The position numbers were made by a program, and so were the translations under genes. Shown one piece after another: positions 1 through 9,934 of a stretch of 64,000 nucleotides of DNA (within the stretch, counting starts at the first letter, position 1; every line of letters begins with the position of its first letter). Origin of the DNA: Debaryomyces hansenii CBS767 (lineage: Eukaryota; Ascomycota; Pichiomycetes; Serinales; Debaryomycetaceae); contig NC_006048.2 of NCBI RefSeq assembly GCF_000006445.2, positions 1,426,001-1,490,000 of the forward strand, given 5' to 3'. The notes below the pieces were generated by a model, which worked only from the letters and a program-made list of their open reading frames with translations, was not told where the DNA came from and did no database searches.

Positions 1-330
1 TTTGTCAAATCCAAAAATAATATCTAATTCACAAACATTACCGTATACTTTATCCATTTGTTCAACAAATCTATGTATAATTTCTAACGATATTAATTCA
101 TTGTCACCAGATTCAATGCCCACTATAAAGAACAACGAAGCATAACGACGGTAGACAATCTTGATATCCTTGTATTCCAACACATTACACATTTTAGCTC
201 GTCTTGATAAGATTAGGGTTGTCAATTCTCTGGTGATTTTGGATTTCTCTTTTTGAGAAATGGTTTGATACCATTTGGATAATCTTACCTTTCCTTGTCT
301 CGATAGTAATAGCAAAAATTGCGCAGCCAT
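1..330 (-). CDS. APS1: AP-1 clathrin adaptor small (sigma) subunit, 3' end missing
   Basis: The first 110 residues are visible; the rest lies beyond the left edge. The protein begins [20 protein letters not shown] and contains the sigma-adaptin signatures [25 protein letters not shown] and [13 protein letters not shown], which line up closely with yeast Aps1. Sigma1 is the small longin-fold subunit of the AP-1 heterotetramer that loads clathrin at the trans-Golgi and endosomes. The frame is open from the ATG to the window edge without an intron. The beta subunit of the same complex (APL2) starts at 62535, but distance and orientation give no sign of co-regulation. Family assignment is very secure; AP-1 rather than AP-2 sigma is chosen from the [10 protein letters not shown] start. 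Confidence 0.93.
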   Translation of the reverse strand, partial: MAAQFLLLLSRQGKVRLSKWYQTISQKEKSKITRELTTLILSRRAKMCNVLEYKDIKIVYRRYASLFFIVGIESGDNELISLEIIHRFVEQMDKVYGNVCELDIIFGFDK

Positions 331-650
331 GATTGAACTATGATATGATGTTTGTATGTGATAATGATATATGTATGATAAGCAAATGTAATGAATGTTG
401 TTCTATCGGTTCGAACTAGTATGAGAAATGTTGTTGATCTGAAAATCGCATCATGTGAGGACAAAAACATATAACGCTTACTAAACACGAATTGAATGAA
501 AAGTATAGATGATAAATACGTTGATTCAATAGCATAACGGATTGGGTATGATGAAACTAGAGGAGAAACTGAATAGTTATTGTATGTAACAAAGTTTGAA
601 AAATTGACTACAATAAGACTTCCCAAATGAATTAAGTAAATAATGCTAAA
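331..650. other. Intergenic region upstream of APS1
   Basis: Non-coding gap between the start of APS1 and the end of the MNN2-like gene, both on the minus strand, so it carries the APS1 promoter and the terminator of its neighbour. An open frame of about 110 codons here on the minus strand overlaps the APS1 start and has no recognisable features. Nothing else stands out. Confidence 0.5.
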
Positions 651-2537
651 CTATTCTAATGTAGATATTGTTGATTTAAGGAAATCCAAATGATCGTTGA
701 TCTCTTGGCATAGCTCAGCCCTATCAACATTTTTATATATGCTAACTTGAATGTTCAATTCACAAAGCAAGGATTTCATGTTTGTCCATTGAACAGTCTC
801 GAAATCGTGTCCTAATTTTGCTTTGACCCCAGTTCCATATAATCTGAGCCTGTTCCCATTTTCATCAAAAATTTTGCCGGACGTTTTCAATTCCCAAGGG
901 TCTAGTTTGGGGTAGTTTGCGTGAACAAATAGAATCCGTGGTCCATTCTTCAATAATGGGTCGCTCTCAATCAACGCCAGTCGTTCTTTTTCTGATTTGT
1001 TTTCGAGCAGCTTTCTTTTCTTACTCACTAGATAATCTTCGACCGGATCAAATTGCCCCATACCAGTACCTTCAAAGCCTGTAGACGTCATATATCCAAG
1101 AGCATTTAAAAAGTGTGCAACTTGATGGAAGGGCTTTTTCAATGCTACCGTGGCAGCAATGAATGTTTCCTTGTCTCCTTCACCCGGGGAACCTTGCGAG
1201 AAGAGAGGGTAAAAATGGGTTGGCCCAAATAAGTTATAATACAATGCTAGTAAGAGAGGTCTAATATGTGTCTTTTTCGAGATCATTAGTTGACCCGATT
1301 CTGAGCTAGGGTCAGGGATAGCGCCTTCTCTTAGATGCAATGGTAGATCTTTCACATCTAATTTCTTAACACTATCGTCTAGTTTCTCATATGCACCAGC
1401 TTCAGCATTGTATCTATCATATAACTTTTTGGTGCTGAGTGATATGCCTGCAATTTTATAATAGTTTGGCGATGTCGTCCTCTTCCAGAAATCCGGCCAA
1501 ACAATTAACCCGTTGGACTTGAAAGATTCGTCTTCAAAAAGATTATCTGGGTGACGTACTGGGACATTGTCACTATCCAATAATAAGACATTTTCAAAGC
1601 TCAGCAATAAGATTGCCAAAGCTTTATACTGGTAACCTTTAAAAGTAAACTTTGAAATATAACTGTCTTCCTTTTGGTCATTCAAGGCATATGGAAGATA
1701 GATACAGCGGGCATTAAGGGCCGGGAATACTCTGGCACACAATTCAGGCTCGTATTCGTCCAAAGTGGGTATCAAGACCTCGATAGGCAAATCTGAACCC
1801 ATAGCCCGAATTGACTTTATTGACAATAATGTTAACCAGTTGAATTTCCCACCACCAACATAGACAATCCCATTACCTGAATACAATCCTCCAGGGGCTT
1901 TATCAGGTAAATTGTCTACCACATATTTATGAGACTCAGTCATTGAATCTAACTCCTCTTGGTCGAGTTGTAAAAACCTTGATAAGTACTCCTCATTAAA
2001 TAATATTTCATCATCTGATCCAGTGGTATATCTACTACGCGGAATACGCTCGTCAGAGAGATACCTATCCAACTTTTCAACCTTTGGCTTTCCCTCGTAG
2101 AACACCTTGAAAATTGATTGGTAAAAAACATGACCAGCCAGTAGACGGTTTTCATTCGGATCAATTTTCTTAGACGATTCAAGTATCAATCGTAATTTCG
2201 TTTCGTCCAACATCTTATCTAGATTCTGATTCGATGTGGTGGTCATCATATTATTGAATTCGCTCAGTGACGCAGCATCTGTCTTAGCGAATGGCACAGT
2301 TTTCTTCTTATATATATTAAATTTGGCCATCTTTTCAATCAAGTACGTTAATATGTTTTCGGATTGATGTGGATCATTCACCAACGATTCATTTGTAGTA
2401 ATTGCATTAGAAAGCGCCAATCCGTTCACGAAAAGAAATATGAATAATATTGAAATGAATACCGATATTATCAATGATACCCTATGGCGGCGACGAAATA
2501 TTCGGAATTTTAACATCTGATTATTCACTGTAGTCAT
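651..2537 (-). CDS. Golgi alpha-1,2-mannosyltransferase, MNN2/MNN5 family (GT71)
   Basis: A 628-residue type II membrane protein: short basic N-terminus (FRIFRRRHR), one hydrophobic anchor at about residues 21-43, a stem, then a GT71 catalytic domain. The core shows GNGIVYVGGGKFNWL, a polar stretch FKGYQYKALAILL and the metal-binding DxD at residues 321-323 in FENVLLLDSDNVP. In yeast, Mnn2 and Mnn5 add alpha-1,2-mannose branches to the outer chain of N-glycans in the Golgi. CUG-clade yeasts carry several paralogues (MNN2, MNN21-26), so an exact symbol is not given. It lies head-to-tail with a KTR-family mannosyltransferase. The start is the first ATG, directly ahead of the anchor. Confidence 0.85.
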   Translation of the reverse strand: MTTVNNQMLKFRIFRRRHRVSLIISVFISILFIFLFVNGLALSNAITTNESLVNDPHQSENILTYLIEKMAKFNIYKKKTVPFAKTDAASLSEFNNMMTTTSNQNLDKMLDETKLRLILESSKKIDPNENRLLAGHVFYQSIFKVFYEGKPKVEKLDRYLSDERIPRSRYTTGSDDEILFNEEYLSRFLQLDQEELDSMTESHKYVVDNLPDKAPGGLYSGNGIVYVGGGKFNWLTLLSIKSIRAMGSDLPIEVLIPTLDEYEPELCARVFPALNARCIYLPYALNDQKEDSYISKFTFKGYQYKALAILLLSFENVLLLDSDNVPVRHPDNLFEDESFKSNGLIVWPDFWKRTTSPNYYKIAGISLSTKKLYDRYNAEAGAYEKLDDSVKKLDVKDLPLHLREGAIPDPSSESGQLMISKKTHIRPLLLALYYNLFGPTHFYPLFSQGSPGEGDKETFIAATVALKKPFHQVAHFLNALGYMTSTGFEGTGMGQFDPVEDYLVSKKRKLLENKSEKERLALIESDPLLKNGPRILFVHANYPKLDPWELKTSGKIFDENGNRLRLYGTGVKAKLGHDFETVQWTNMKSLLCELNIQVSIYKNVDRAELCQEINDHLDFLKSTISTLE

Positions 2538-2846
2538 CTTGTTTCACCAGCAGAATTGTTTATATTGTGCTGACGATAGTATATAGTAGACGTGATAGTT
2601 GTGTTTACTTAACAGACGTGTGTGGGTTTTTGTCCATAATTTTTTTTTGCGGGTCCACTCAAATGAAATCCGTAGGCCTATTGTTCACGATTTACTAAGG
2701 GTCTTACACGGTGACAGAAGGATCTATTACGTCCATACAGCCGCTGACGGCCTAAAAATAACTGTAGGCTAATCTAAAAAAGAATCTGTTTAACTAGTTG
2801 TCTAAATGCAATTTTTTGTCTATCTACAATCGTTTCGTGCATTCTT
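2538..2846. other. Intergenic region, MNN2-like promoter
   Basis: About 310 bases between two minus-strand mannosyltransferase genes. It contains a T-rich run near 2640 and no open frame of note. No regulatory motif could be assigned. Confidence 0.4.
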
Positions 2847-4193
2847 CTATCGGGAGTTTAGTAAATTTAGTATATGGGGTGTACAGCTGATGAAACTGAA
2901 CAGAAAGTCTTCATCGGGATCACAGCTACACCTGTTTTCGAGTCTGGTTTGTAATGGCTGGGGGCATTGTAGATATGGTGCATGGTAGTAGCCGATATCA
3001 CCAAACCACCATAAGTCGCGTTTAGACAAGAACCACAGAACCGCCAAAGAATGAACTGGAGCATCTCCCCATCTCTCGTAAAAGAAACCACCAGTAGCAT
3101 CTAAATGGTCAAAAAACGCCTGATAATCAGGGTTATTGAATATCGATAAATCGGCGATTTCGAAGTTGGACCAAAAGTGACATAAATTGTATGTTTTGGC
3201 CACATTGTCGTTCTGGACGAAATCAAGCAACTCACCATACTGGCCATTGGCGTGGTCGTACCGTCTGATGAAAGACTTGAAATGGCCCCAAAGCGACGGA
3301 ATTGTCTTTTTGTACTCGAACATCGACATTACAAAACCGTACTTCTTGCCGTGAGTTTTCATGAAGTGAAACACGTCGTAGGAAACGTCGCAATAGAACT
3401 TAACACCCGGTTCAATGCGCCAGTAGTACTGGTACTGTGCTACAAGTGGATGTTTGTAGAAAAATCCCAGGTAGAATCGACACATATGTCTGTACGATTC
3501 GCTATCCGCGTACACCACGTCCTCCTCTACTAGACGAGCCCGCTGTTCACTCGCGTACGTCTGGTTCACCCAGGATGGATATCCCCAGTGTTCCCGGGGA
3601 ATCTGCCCAAAACTCAACTTCCCTTGCACCACGTACTGCGACACAATGTACATGAATCGCTCGTCGAATGCCTTGTCGTTCAAAAACACCCAATCGTAGT
3701 TGTACCGGTGGTTAAACCGGTCTTGTATACTCTGAATCGACTCAAGCAACTCAAAAACCTCTTCGTTTCGACAGAGCACCAAAAACGTAGCATTCTCCCG
3801 TTGGTACGTGTCTTCTGGCCTATTTTTATTCACCACTATCGTCTGCACATCATGCTGACCCTCTATCTCGCGTCTAAGAAAATCGGTCAATTCCTGTGAG
3901 TTGTTCTCTTTGTCCCAATCCCATAAAAACTCCCCAGCACCCACAGTCACATTTTTTACGCTTGCGGGCATATCATTGAACGTATCTATTCGTATGTCCG
4001 GAAGTTGATCTTGAAGTTGATCTTGAACGTTTATATTTGCACAAACCACCCCTAGCACAAAAAATAGCCATATAAACCGACAAACAACCTTATTCATACC
4101 GCCTGATTTGAATAACCCATCGCTAGCACCCATATTATGAATCCATACCACCAATGATCTTGCCCTTGTATAAGTATTGGCCGTATACTCCAT
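2847..4193 (-). CDS. KRE2/MNT1-family alpha-1,2-mannosyltransferase (GT15)
   Basis: A 448-residue protein with a hydrophobic signal anchor (FIWLFFVLGVVCA) and the GT15 catalytic domain. Family landmarks in order: YDWVFLNDKAFDERF, REHWGYPSWVNQ, YRHMCRFYLGFFYKHPL, YYWRIEPGVKFYCDVSYD, HFWSNFEIADL (catalytic-site Glu region), GGFFYERWGDAPVHSLAV and the C-terminal NRCSCDPDEDF. Such enzymes extend O-linked and N-linked mannans in the Golgi. Which paralogue (KRE2, KTR1-KTR7, YUR1) cannot be settled by eye. Two further ATGs, at 4133 and 4097, lie before the anchor; the one at 4097 (MNKVVCRF) gives the short cytosolic tail typical of the family and may be the true start. Confidence 0.86.
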   Translation of the reverse strand: MEYTANTYTRARSLVVWIHNMGASDGLFKSGGMNKVVCRFIWLFFVLGVVCANINVQDQLQDQLPDIRIDTFNDMPASVKNVTVGAGEFLWDWDKENNSQELTDFLRREIEGQHDVQTIVVNKNRPEDTYQRENATFLVLCRNEEVFELLESIQSIQDRFNHRYNYDWVFLNDKAFDERFMYIVSQYVVQGKLSFGQIPREHWGYPSWVNQTYASEQRARLVEEDVVYADSESYRHMCRFYLGFFYKHPLVAQYQYYWRIEPGVKFYCDVSYDVFHFMKTHGKKYGFVMSMFEYKKTIPSLWGHFKSFIRRYDHANGQYGELLDFVQNDNVAKTYNLCHFWSNFEIADLSIFNNPDYQAFFDHLDATGGFFYERWGDAPVHSLAVLWFLSKRDLWWFGDIGYYHAPYLQCPQPLQTRLENRCSCDPDEDFLFSFISCTPHILNLLNSR

Positions 4194-4604
4194 GAATCAG
4201 CCGATGAGATAAGGCACATATCCGGGTAACGGAAATGTCTCACGATGCCATTTTTCAAGCTTCATAAACAGCTAGTATAATGAATCAAAACATATATAAC
4301 CACGTTTTATAAACTATTGCATATTATTATTTCATAATTGGTATTATCGGTCTATAGTTTATATAAGTAGTTAAGATATATATACTTAACATAAACTGAG
4401 GAAAATTGAATTATTCTTGTACTCATATCGTATTATCAAGCATTGGACTTTAGAATCAACACATTTGATAGACCATAAACGAATAATAGCGTTAAGCACA
4501 AATATCAGGTAAATTATACATATTTTACCTAGAACTGACAATAACGTTGTATATTGGGGTTTATATGTTTTCCATAGTAAAGAAGGATTGAAATATAACC
4601 CAGC
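4194..4604. promoter_or_regulatory. Divergent promoter between KTR-like gene and KCS1
   Basis: AT-rich divergent promoter of about 410 bases. A Reb1-type core CGGGTAA lies at 4223-4229, 30 bases from the first ATG of the mannosyltransferase gene. The KCS1 side is very AT-rich with TATA-like runs at 4350-4385. No gene is evident in it. Confidence 0.45.
4223..4229 (+). promoter_or_regulatory. Reb1-type site CGGGTAA
   Basis: Exact match to the general regulatory factor Reb1 core in a divergent promoter. Known role in yeasts: clearing nucleosomes from promoters. Binding here is inferred. Confidence 0.4.
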
Positions 4605-7115
4605 ATGGTACATGGACTAAGTGAATTCCAGGGTGCAGAGAAGCAGATTGCAGAGACAAAAGGTCACTATAGGGCTAAAAATGAGTTTGGGGGAGAGAAC
4701 TCCGTGGATATAGGCACGGTTGGAGATATACACGGGTGTTATCATGGAGCATATGGTGATGAGGAGGCCAGAAGTGAAAGCGAAGAATCGGACTTCGGGA
4801 CCATCGATAATTTGAAGATTCAGGGAAAACAAGCGACAGCAACGTCTTCAGATATGCCGCTGCTAGTTTCGGGACGTAAAGCAGCTAGGTCCTTGAGACT
4901 ATTTCGCGGGGATGGGAATCGTGATATTGAGAGTTTGATAGAAATGCCCACGCCAGAAGGTGACAATAAACCGCAAGAGGTAGCGCACGAGGCCATTTCC
5001 AACGGTGGAAGTGGTAATAAAAACGCTGATTTTAGCGGGACAAAAATCAGACTATCACCCGATCCCACCACCACTACGGTAACCTCCAAACTACCAGAAA
5101 ATGATGCGAGCAAAATAGTTGGGTTGGAGCCAGTGTCGTCGGCGACATACTTTCCCCATACACCAGCCGATCAGAAATATATCAAATATACCATAGTGGA
5201 TGCTGATGGAACGTCAACTAAAACACGCCACTTGACAGCCGATTTGGAGTTCGACCATTCTACTGATGGTGATATTACAAAAATACAAAAATACGCCGGC
5301 CATAAGGACGAAATTGACAACCTTGCACAGAATTTGGACTCAGCGAAGATAAAAAGTGAATATCAAGATAATAACAAATCAGTTAAGTTTGGCACGAACC
5401 AGTTCATTAGCCCGAATGTTAAAGAGCAAGATCAAACTGTGAATACATCAGAAAAGGATAAAATCGACGAAGACGAGGTAGAAGGGTTGCCTGATTTAAC
5501 GATAGACGAAGAGGTATTTCCTTTGGCAGTGGAGTTAAGGCCTTTCAAGAATAAGGTTGGTGGACATACTGCAATTTTCCGATTTTCACGTAAAGCAGTA
5601 TGTAAAGCATTAATGAATAGAGAGAATTTATGGTACGAGGTAGTAGAGTTACGACTCCCTGAATTATTGAGATTCATGCCAAAATATATCGGTGTCTTAA
5701 ATGTCAGGTATTCAAGCTTGATTACAGAAGACCCGATGAGTCAAACACCGTCGAGGAAAACTAGCATGGTTGAAGAAAATATGCATCATAAGAAGAAGGA
5801 CTATAATTTCGGCAGTACGTTGATAAATGAAGACGATGAGTTACCTCCAGAAGTTGTCCTTGATGATAATAAGCATATCATACCAGATTTATTATGGAAG
5901 CAGTATTCGACGTCTGCACCATCTCCTAATGAATCATTGATACAAAAGCTGAACAGTGGTAACTCATTAGAGGCGTCTTCATGTAAAAATTCAGTATCAT
6001 CATCTAATACGTCAATAACAAACTTTGTTCCAGCATCTCCTCGAAATAACGAAGTTTGGTCGACATCTATTAATAAAGACTTGCAAGTACAAGTAATTCA
6101 AGAAGTGTTTTCATCATCACATAAGAAGAAGAAATCAGAGACAGGTGACGAAATATTCTCTATGGATGACGAGAATGCTATTGTTGACTTAGATAGTAGC
6201 CAGTATTCTCATGGGGATGACGATTTCACAGAAGAAAGGCGGCATCTCCCTGCTCGTCGTAGTTCATCTATGTCCTCACCAAGACATCACTCACAAATGT
6301 TAAGAAAACACACAAGGTTTGAAAGATTTATTCTATTAGAGGATTTAACAGCAGATATGCAAAAGCCATGTGTTCTTGATTTGAAAATGGGCACGAGGCA
6401 ATATGGAGTTGAGGCTAATCCAAACAAGCAGAAGTCACAGCGCAATAAGTGTTTGAACACCACTTCAAGGTGCCTTGGTGTTAGGATCTGCGGACTACAA
6501 GTATGGAACTTACGACATGAAAAATATTACATCAAGGATAAATATTTTGGTAGAAAGGTCACGAAGGGAAAGGATTTTAGCAAAGTCCTATCGAAATTTT
6601 TGTATGATGGAATGCTGATATATTCAATTCTCATCAAAATACCTAGCTTGATTGTTCAGTTGCAAGAATTATATGAAACCTTCAGGACACTTATCGACTA
6701 CCGTATGTATGGATCATCCATTTTGTTAATGTATGACGGTATCGATCATAAGGATGATATTAAAGTAAGAATTATCGACTTTGCACAGTCGGTTATTGCT
6801 GGAGAAAGTCTTCCACAAACGACAACAATTCCGCCAAGTAATAGAGGGTTACCGGACATGGGATATTTACGAGGGTTAAATTCGCTCATAGAATATTTCA
6901 AGACAATATTCAAGATTTTGTCGGGAGTAGAATATGTTCTGTATGATAAGTCGAAAATCATAGTAGAAACCAATAAGGACAGGTTACAGAAAATGGAAAA
7001 TAAGTGGTTGGATGAATATGTTGACGCTGAAGATTCTTCGGATGCTTCTGGAGACCAGTTCGAATGCGAGTATCCTGACTACAAGTATTCTGATGAAGGC
7101 GGAATATCTGAATAA
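4605..7115 (+). CDS. KCS1: Inositol hexakisphosphate kinase
   Basis: An 836-residue kinase of the inositol polyphosphate kinase superfamily that makes inositol pyrophosphates (InsP7/InsP8), which act in phosphate sensing, vacuole function and telomere control. The long N-terminal half is low-complexity and probably disordered. The catalytic half starts with [18 protein letters not shown] near residue 310 and contains the substrate-binding PxxxDxKxG motif beginning at Pro588 (PCVLDLKMG), the Kcs1-specific TRQYG that follows, the [11 protein letters not shown] strand and the metal-binding IDFAQS. Length is somewhat below S. cerevisiae Kcs1 (about 1050). Start is the first ATG of the frame. Codon 84 region has an in-frame CTG (MPCTG context) that should read serine. 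Confidence 0.95.
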   Translation: MVHGLSEFQGAEKQIAETKGHYRAKNEFGGENSVDIGTVGDIHGCYHGAYGDEEARSESEESDFGTIDNLKIQGKQATATSSDMPLLVSGRKAARSLRLFRGDGNRDIESLIEMPTPEGDNKPQEVAHEAISNGGSGNKNADFSGTKIRLSPDPTTTTVTSKLPENDASKIVGLEPVSSATYFPHTPADQKYIKYTIVDADGTSTKTRHLTADLEFDHSTDGDITKIQKYAGHKDEIDNLAQNLDSAKIKSEYQDNNKSVKFGTNQFISPNVKEQDQTVNTSEKDKIDEDEVEGLPDLTIDEEVFPLAVELRPFKNKVGGHTAIFRFSRKAVCKALMNRENLWYEVVELRLPELLRFMPKYIGVLNVRYSSLITEDPMSQTPSRKTSMVEENMHHKKKDYNFGSTLINEDDELPPEVVLDDNKHIIPDLLWKQYSTSAPSPNESLIQKLNSGNSLEASSCKNSVSSSNTSITNFVPASPRNNEVWSTSINKDLQVQVIQEVFSSSHKKKKSETGDEIFSMDDENAIVDLDSSQYSHGDDDFTEERRHLPARRSSSMSSPRHHSQMLRKHTRFERFILLEDLTADMQKPCVLDLKMGTRQYGVEANPNKQKSQRNKCLNTTSRCLGVRICGLQVWNLRHEKYYIKDKYFGRKVTKGKDFSKVLSKFLYDGMLIYSILIKIPSLIVQLQELYETFRTLIDYRMYGSSILLMYDGIDHKDDIKVRIIDFAQSVIAGESLPQTTTIPPSNRGLPDMGYLRGLNSLIEYFKTIFKILSGVEYVLYDKSKIIVETNKDRLQKMENKWLDEYVDAEDSSDASGDQFECEYPDYKYSDEGGISE

Positions 7116-7255
7116 TGTATATATGTATAATAGACAGCATACGACAGAGTAGAATTGTAATTTTTTTTAGGTACATTCATCGAATAAATAAAACTATGTA
7201 CTGCTTGAGCTTCCGTCAAAGACGGAAGGTAACGTTTCTTCATTGTATTTTAGAT

Positions 7256-7567
7256 TTATATGAGGTAGTATCCATAATATCCTCGACCACCGCAGTTGGT
7301 AGGATATCCTGGACATTGATGATTGCAGTCCGATAATGAAGTGGTATTTTCAGGAATTTTATCTGAACACCAACATCCCTCGTCTTGAAGAACGGCCACA
7401 CTGTATCCTTTAGACGAACATTTCTTACTGCACGGAGCAACGGCGTTATAACGATTTTCAGTTTTCTCGAGACCTGTGTTTTCACTGGAACAGTAATCAA
7501 TGGTATAATTCTGCCCACAGGTGGCAGATACTAACATTGCTATTACCGAGAGTCTATTAAGGAACAT
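7256..7567 (-). CDS. Small secreted protein consisting of a single WSC domain
   Basis: A 103-residue protein starting MFLNRLSVIAMLVSATCG, a signal peptide, followed directly by a WSC carbohydrate-binding domain: DYC, APCSKKC, SKGYSVAVLQDEGCWC, DCNHQCPGYP and NCGGRGYYGYYLI, with the eight cysteines of the family. Two N-glycosylation sequons (NYT, NTT) are present. The usual Ser/Thr-rich stalk, transmembrane helix and cytosolic tail of Wsc1-type wall-stress sensors are absent: the frame stops right after the domain, and only 140 bases separate it from the end of KCS1 on the other strand. The longer open frame starts with TTG at 7654; the ATG at 7567 fits the signal peptide. It is likely a secreted wall-bound lectin-like protein. 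Confidence 0.75.
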   Translation of the reverse strand: MFLNRLSVIAMLVSATCGQNYTIDYCSSENTGLEKTENRYNAVAPCSKKCSSKGYSVAVLQDEGCWCSDKIPENTTSLSDCNHQCPGYPTNCGGRGYYGYYLI

Positions 7568-8472
7568 TCTTGAGTATCTGGGTTCAATGATGAGCTGTTT
7601 ACGTTTCAAGTAAATCGGTTGAGTATGATTGCAAAAGGAGCTAGTATTTAGCAATAAATGGCAGACAACCTGGGTAAGTTACTACACGAGCTGACATCAA
7701 CATTTATTCATCATGTCACTCAGTTCAATCGCCTACGTTAGACGAATGACGTGGAAAGCAACCTGCATTATCTAAGGATGTTGTTATGCGAGTCATGCAA
7801 GTCTGCAATCCAATGCCTTTTTATCTATTTTGTTGCATACGTACTGTGATGGCACGAAAAAAATGTTACCAGCAGGAAGAAGAAAGACATTCCAACCAAA
7901 TAGATAATGAACTAAAATGGCGACGGGTGAAGGATATAACTTTACTAGTAGGGCTAGCTAAACAAATATGTGAAATGTTATACTGTATATTAACAACACA
8001 TATGTCAAAATTACGTATTCTGGACAATCGCAACTATATAAGATACCATGAAAATGTGCAACCAGGAGTTCATGATCATTCGCGAAGTATCTCTGATATT
8101 ACGGTAAGCAGCGTTATCTCTAATTCGGTAATAGAAGCGTCGGAAGGTCAATATCGCATATAGTAATGTCAATTTCTGATACAGTAATCTAAATGAATAC
8201 GGTAATTCAAATAAGATAACATGTAATCAAATGTCAATTACAACACTCTGCTAACTGCCAATCATTACAGCAATTAAATGTCAACTAATACAGTTAAACG
8301 TCAATACGCATACGATAATCTGCAAAATGACATTAATGCACTAAACAAATGCAACCACTAAATGTCAACAACTATGCAATAATCTATTTATTTCCAATAA
8401 TAGGTCTACTAAATATAGTCTACCAATAATTATTTCTAGACTAAGAAAAGCAAACTATTAATAAACTGAGAA

Positions 8473-8527
8473 ACTAATAAACTAGTAAACCAATAAACTA
8501 ATAAACTAGTAAACCAATAAACTAATA
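8473..8527. repeat. 24-bp tandem repeat, 2.3 perfect copies
   Basis: Two identical 24-bp units (8473-8496 and 8497-8520), each beginning ACTAATAAACTAGTAAACC, are followed by a 7-base partial third copy. The bases to the left (8440-8472) look like decayed copies. Non-coding. Confidence 0.85.
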
Positions 8528-8843
8528 GCAACCTACTACAAAACCAACCCAATAGCAATAATCTACTAATCCGATTTACAATATCAGAAACAATCAACCA
8601 CTTCCTCTCTTCTTAATCTAGTAACCTGATCCTCATCAATAGCTTTGCGCTCATACTCAGGTAGTCTCACTATTACCGATTTGGGCCGACATCCTCTACC
8701 CGCGAACGTTTGCCGCCTAAAGCCCCTTCGTTCTTACCTCTTCCAGTAATTTTTCTCCCTACACAATTGCCACTACTGTCCGCCACAACCCATGCCTACA
8801 TGTACCGAAAACAGTACCCAATTTACCAACAATTTCCGCTTAC

Positions 8844-8879
8844 GTGCACCCAATAATTATGGTGCACCGCGAGGTGCAC
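8844..8879. promoter_or_regulatory. Cluster of three GTGCAC palindromes
   Basis: GTGCAC occurs at 8844-8849, 8862-8867 and 8874-8879; the last two form a larger near-palindrome around GCGAG. A TGGCC...GGCC pair follows at about 8908-8922. The cluster resembles an operator for a dimeric DNA-binding protein; the factor is unknown. Confidence 0.35.
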
Positions 8880-9682
8880 TGCCAAATTTGCGCTATTAAT
8901 TTCGATTGGCCAGAAATCGGCCGTGCCCCTCTGCTACTTGCCGGTCACGACCTTTCGTACCAATAGAACGTTCGCAATCCCCCCATCCATTCCTCCCATC
9001 CATTCCTCTGCACTAACAAGCATTATAACTGTACAAAATCACACACGAAATTTTAGTCACGATGTAGTTCAAGTCGTGGATTGGATGGTAGAATCCATGT
9101 TTGAGATGGGCTCCTGTTGGGGGCCCAAAGCCGTACCTCACGACAAAAAATGTCTGCAAAATAAGCGTTGAATAGCAGGAAAAAAAAAATGCAAAATAGT
9201 ATAAAGCGCCATTTTCCCACTGTTTAAATATATCTGTTTGGATAAATATATTAAAAAAATTTTTCTATAGGATTTATTAAGTTTTTAACTATCCACAGTT
9301 ACGATTTTTCGTTGTATTAAGAGTTCCTTTTAGATAAAGAGATCCTTTAAGAGAAAAGGTTTTTTTAGATTTAAGGGCCAAATAGGTTTTTTTAGGTGAA
9401 GCAGAAGCTGACGCTACAAGGTTAGAGATTCGATAGAAGAGGTACGGATACTCAACACTGAGATATATACCATACAAATAACACAGGTATATACGAGGCT
9501 ACTATTGATAGCGGCAAAAGATTACATATTGAGGATTTTATTTTTTTGATTTGACACTTTCTGGAGATAAGAGGTATAATATGGGTTATTGAGAGCAATA
9601 TTCTGTATTGGTATCGTCATTTAGTCAGCTAGAAAGTAAAACAAAAAAAAACATATTTTATATATTCATTCATCGAGAAGCC

Positions 9683-9934
9683 ATGTCATTCTTGGGTCTT
9701 TCGAAGAAGAAGTCAGCAGTGCCGACGTCAAACACGTCGCCGACCTCGAGCTTGCGCTCGAGCTTCAGCGGCTCCTCGGCGGGAAGTAACACCGGCTGCA
9801 ATCATAAGAACACGTTTGTCAAATTTGACGAGAAGAAGGACTACGTACGTCGTTGTCATATGAAGAAGAAGTTTTCGAGCAGTGGTGACAAGAACCCGGC
9901 ACCCATTTCGTTCTGCTTGGGCAAGAAATATTGA
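9683..9934 (+). CDS. Small Ser-rich basic protein of unknown function
   Basis: An 83-residue frame from ATG at 9683: MSFLGLSKKKSAVPTSN, then a Ser/Thr/Gly-rich stretch, then a Lys-rich part with FVKFDEKKDYVRRC and a C-terminus FCLGKKY. I do not recognise it. No signal peptide or membrane segment. Support for being real: a clear ATG context after an A-rich leader, more GC-rich wobble positions than the flanking DNA, and a long AT-rich upstream region with TATA-like sequence. Against: short, low-complexity. The open frame extends upstream to a TTG at 9608, but nothing supports a non-ATG start. Confidence 0.5.
   Translation: MSFLGLSKKKSAVPTSNTSPTSSLRSSFSGSSAGSNTGCNHKNTFVKFDEKKDYVRRCHMKKKFSSSGDKNPAPISFCLGKKY

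Larger units (their letters stand above)
7568..9682. other. Gene-poor region with degenerate repeats and palindromes
   Basis: About 2.1 kb without a convincing gene. A 125-codon ATG frame at 7786-8163 has no recognisable domain. From 8160 to 8370 the short motif AAATGTCAA recurs at irregular spacing; at 8473-8527 there is a perfect 24-bp tandem repeat; 8560-9010 is pyrimidine-rich on the plus strand and holds three GTGCAC palindromes and a 13-bp tandem duplication (8982-9007). A TATA-like stretch lies near 9226-9256. The right half probably is a long promoter and leader for the small gene at 9683. Confidence 0.5.

Noticed and set aside
285..626. Minus-strand open frame of 113 codons overlapping the start of APS1
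   Set aside because: It overlaps a certain gene in another frame, has no family features and its composition is that of AT-rich promoter DNA.
7786..8163. 125-codon ATG frame
   Set aside because: No domain, no conserved-looking blocks and AT-rich codon use like the surrounding non-coding DNA. Not excluded by transcript evidence, which I lack.
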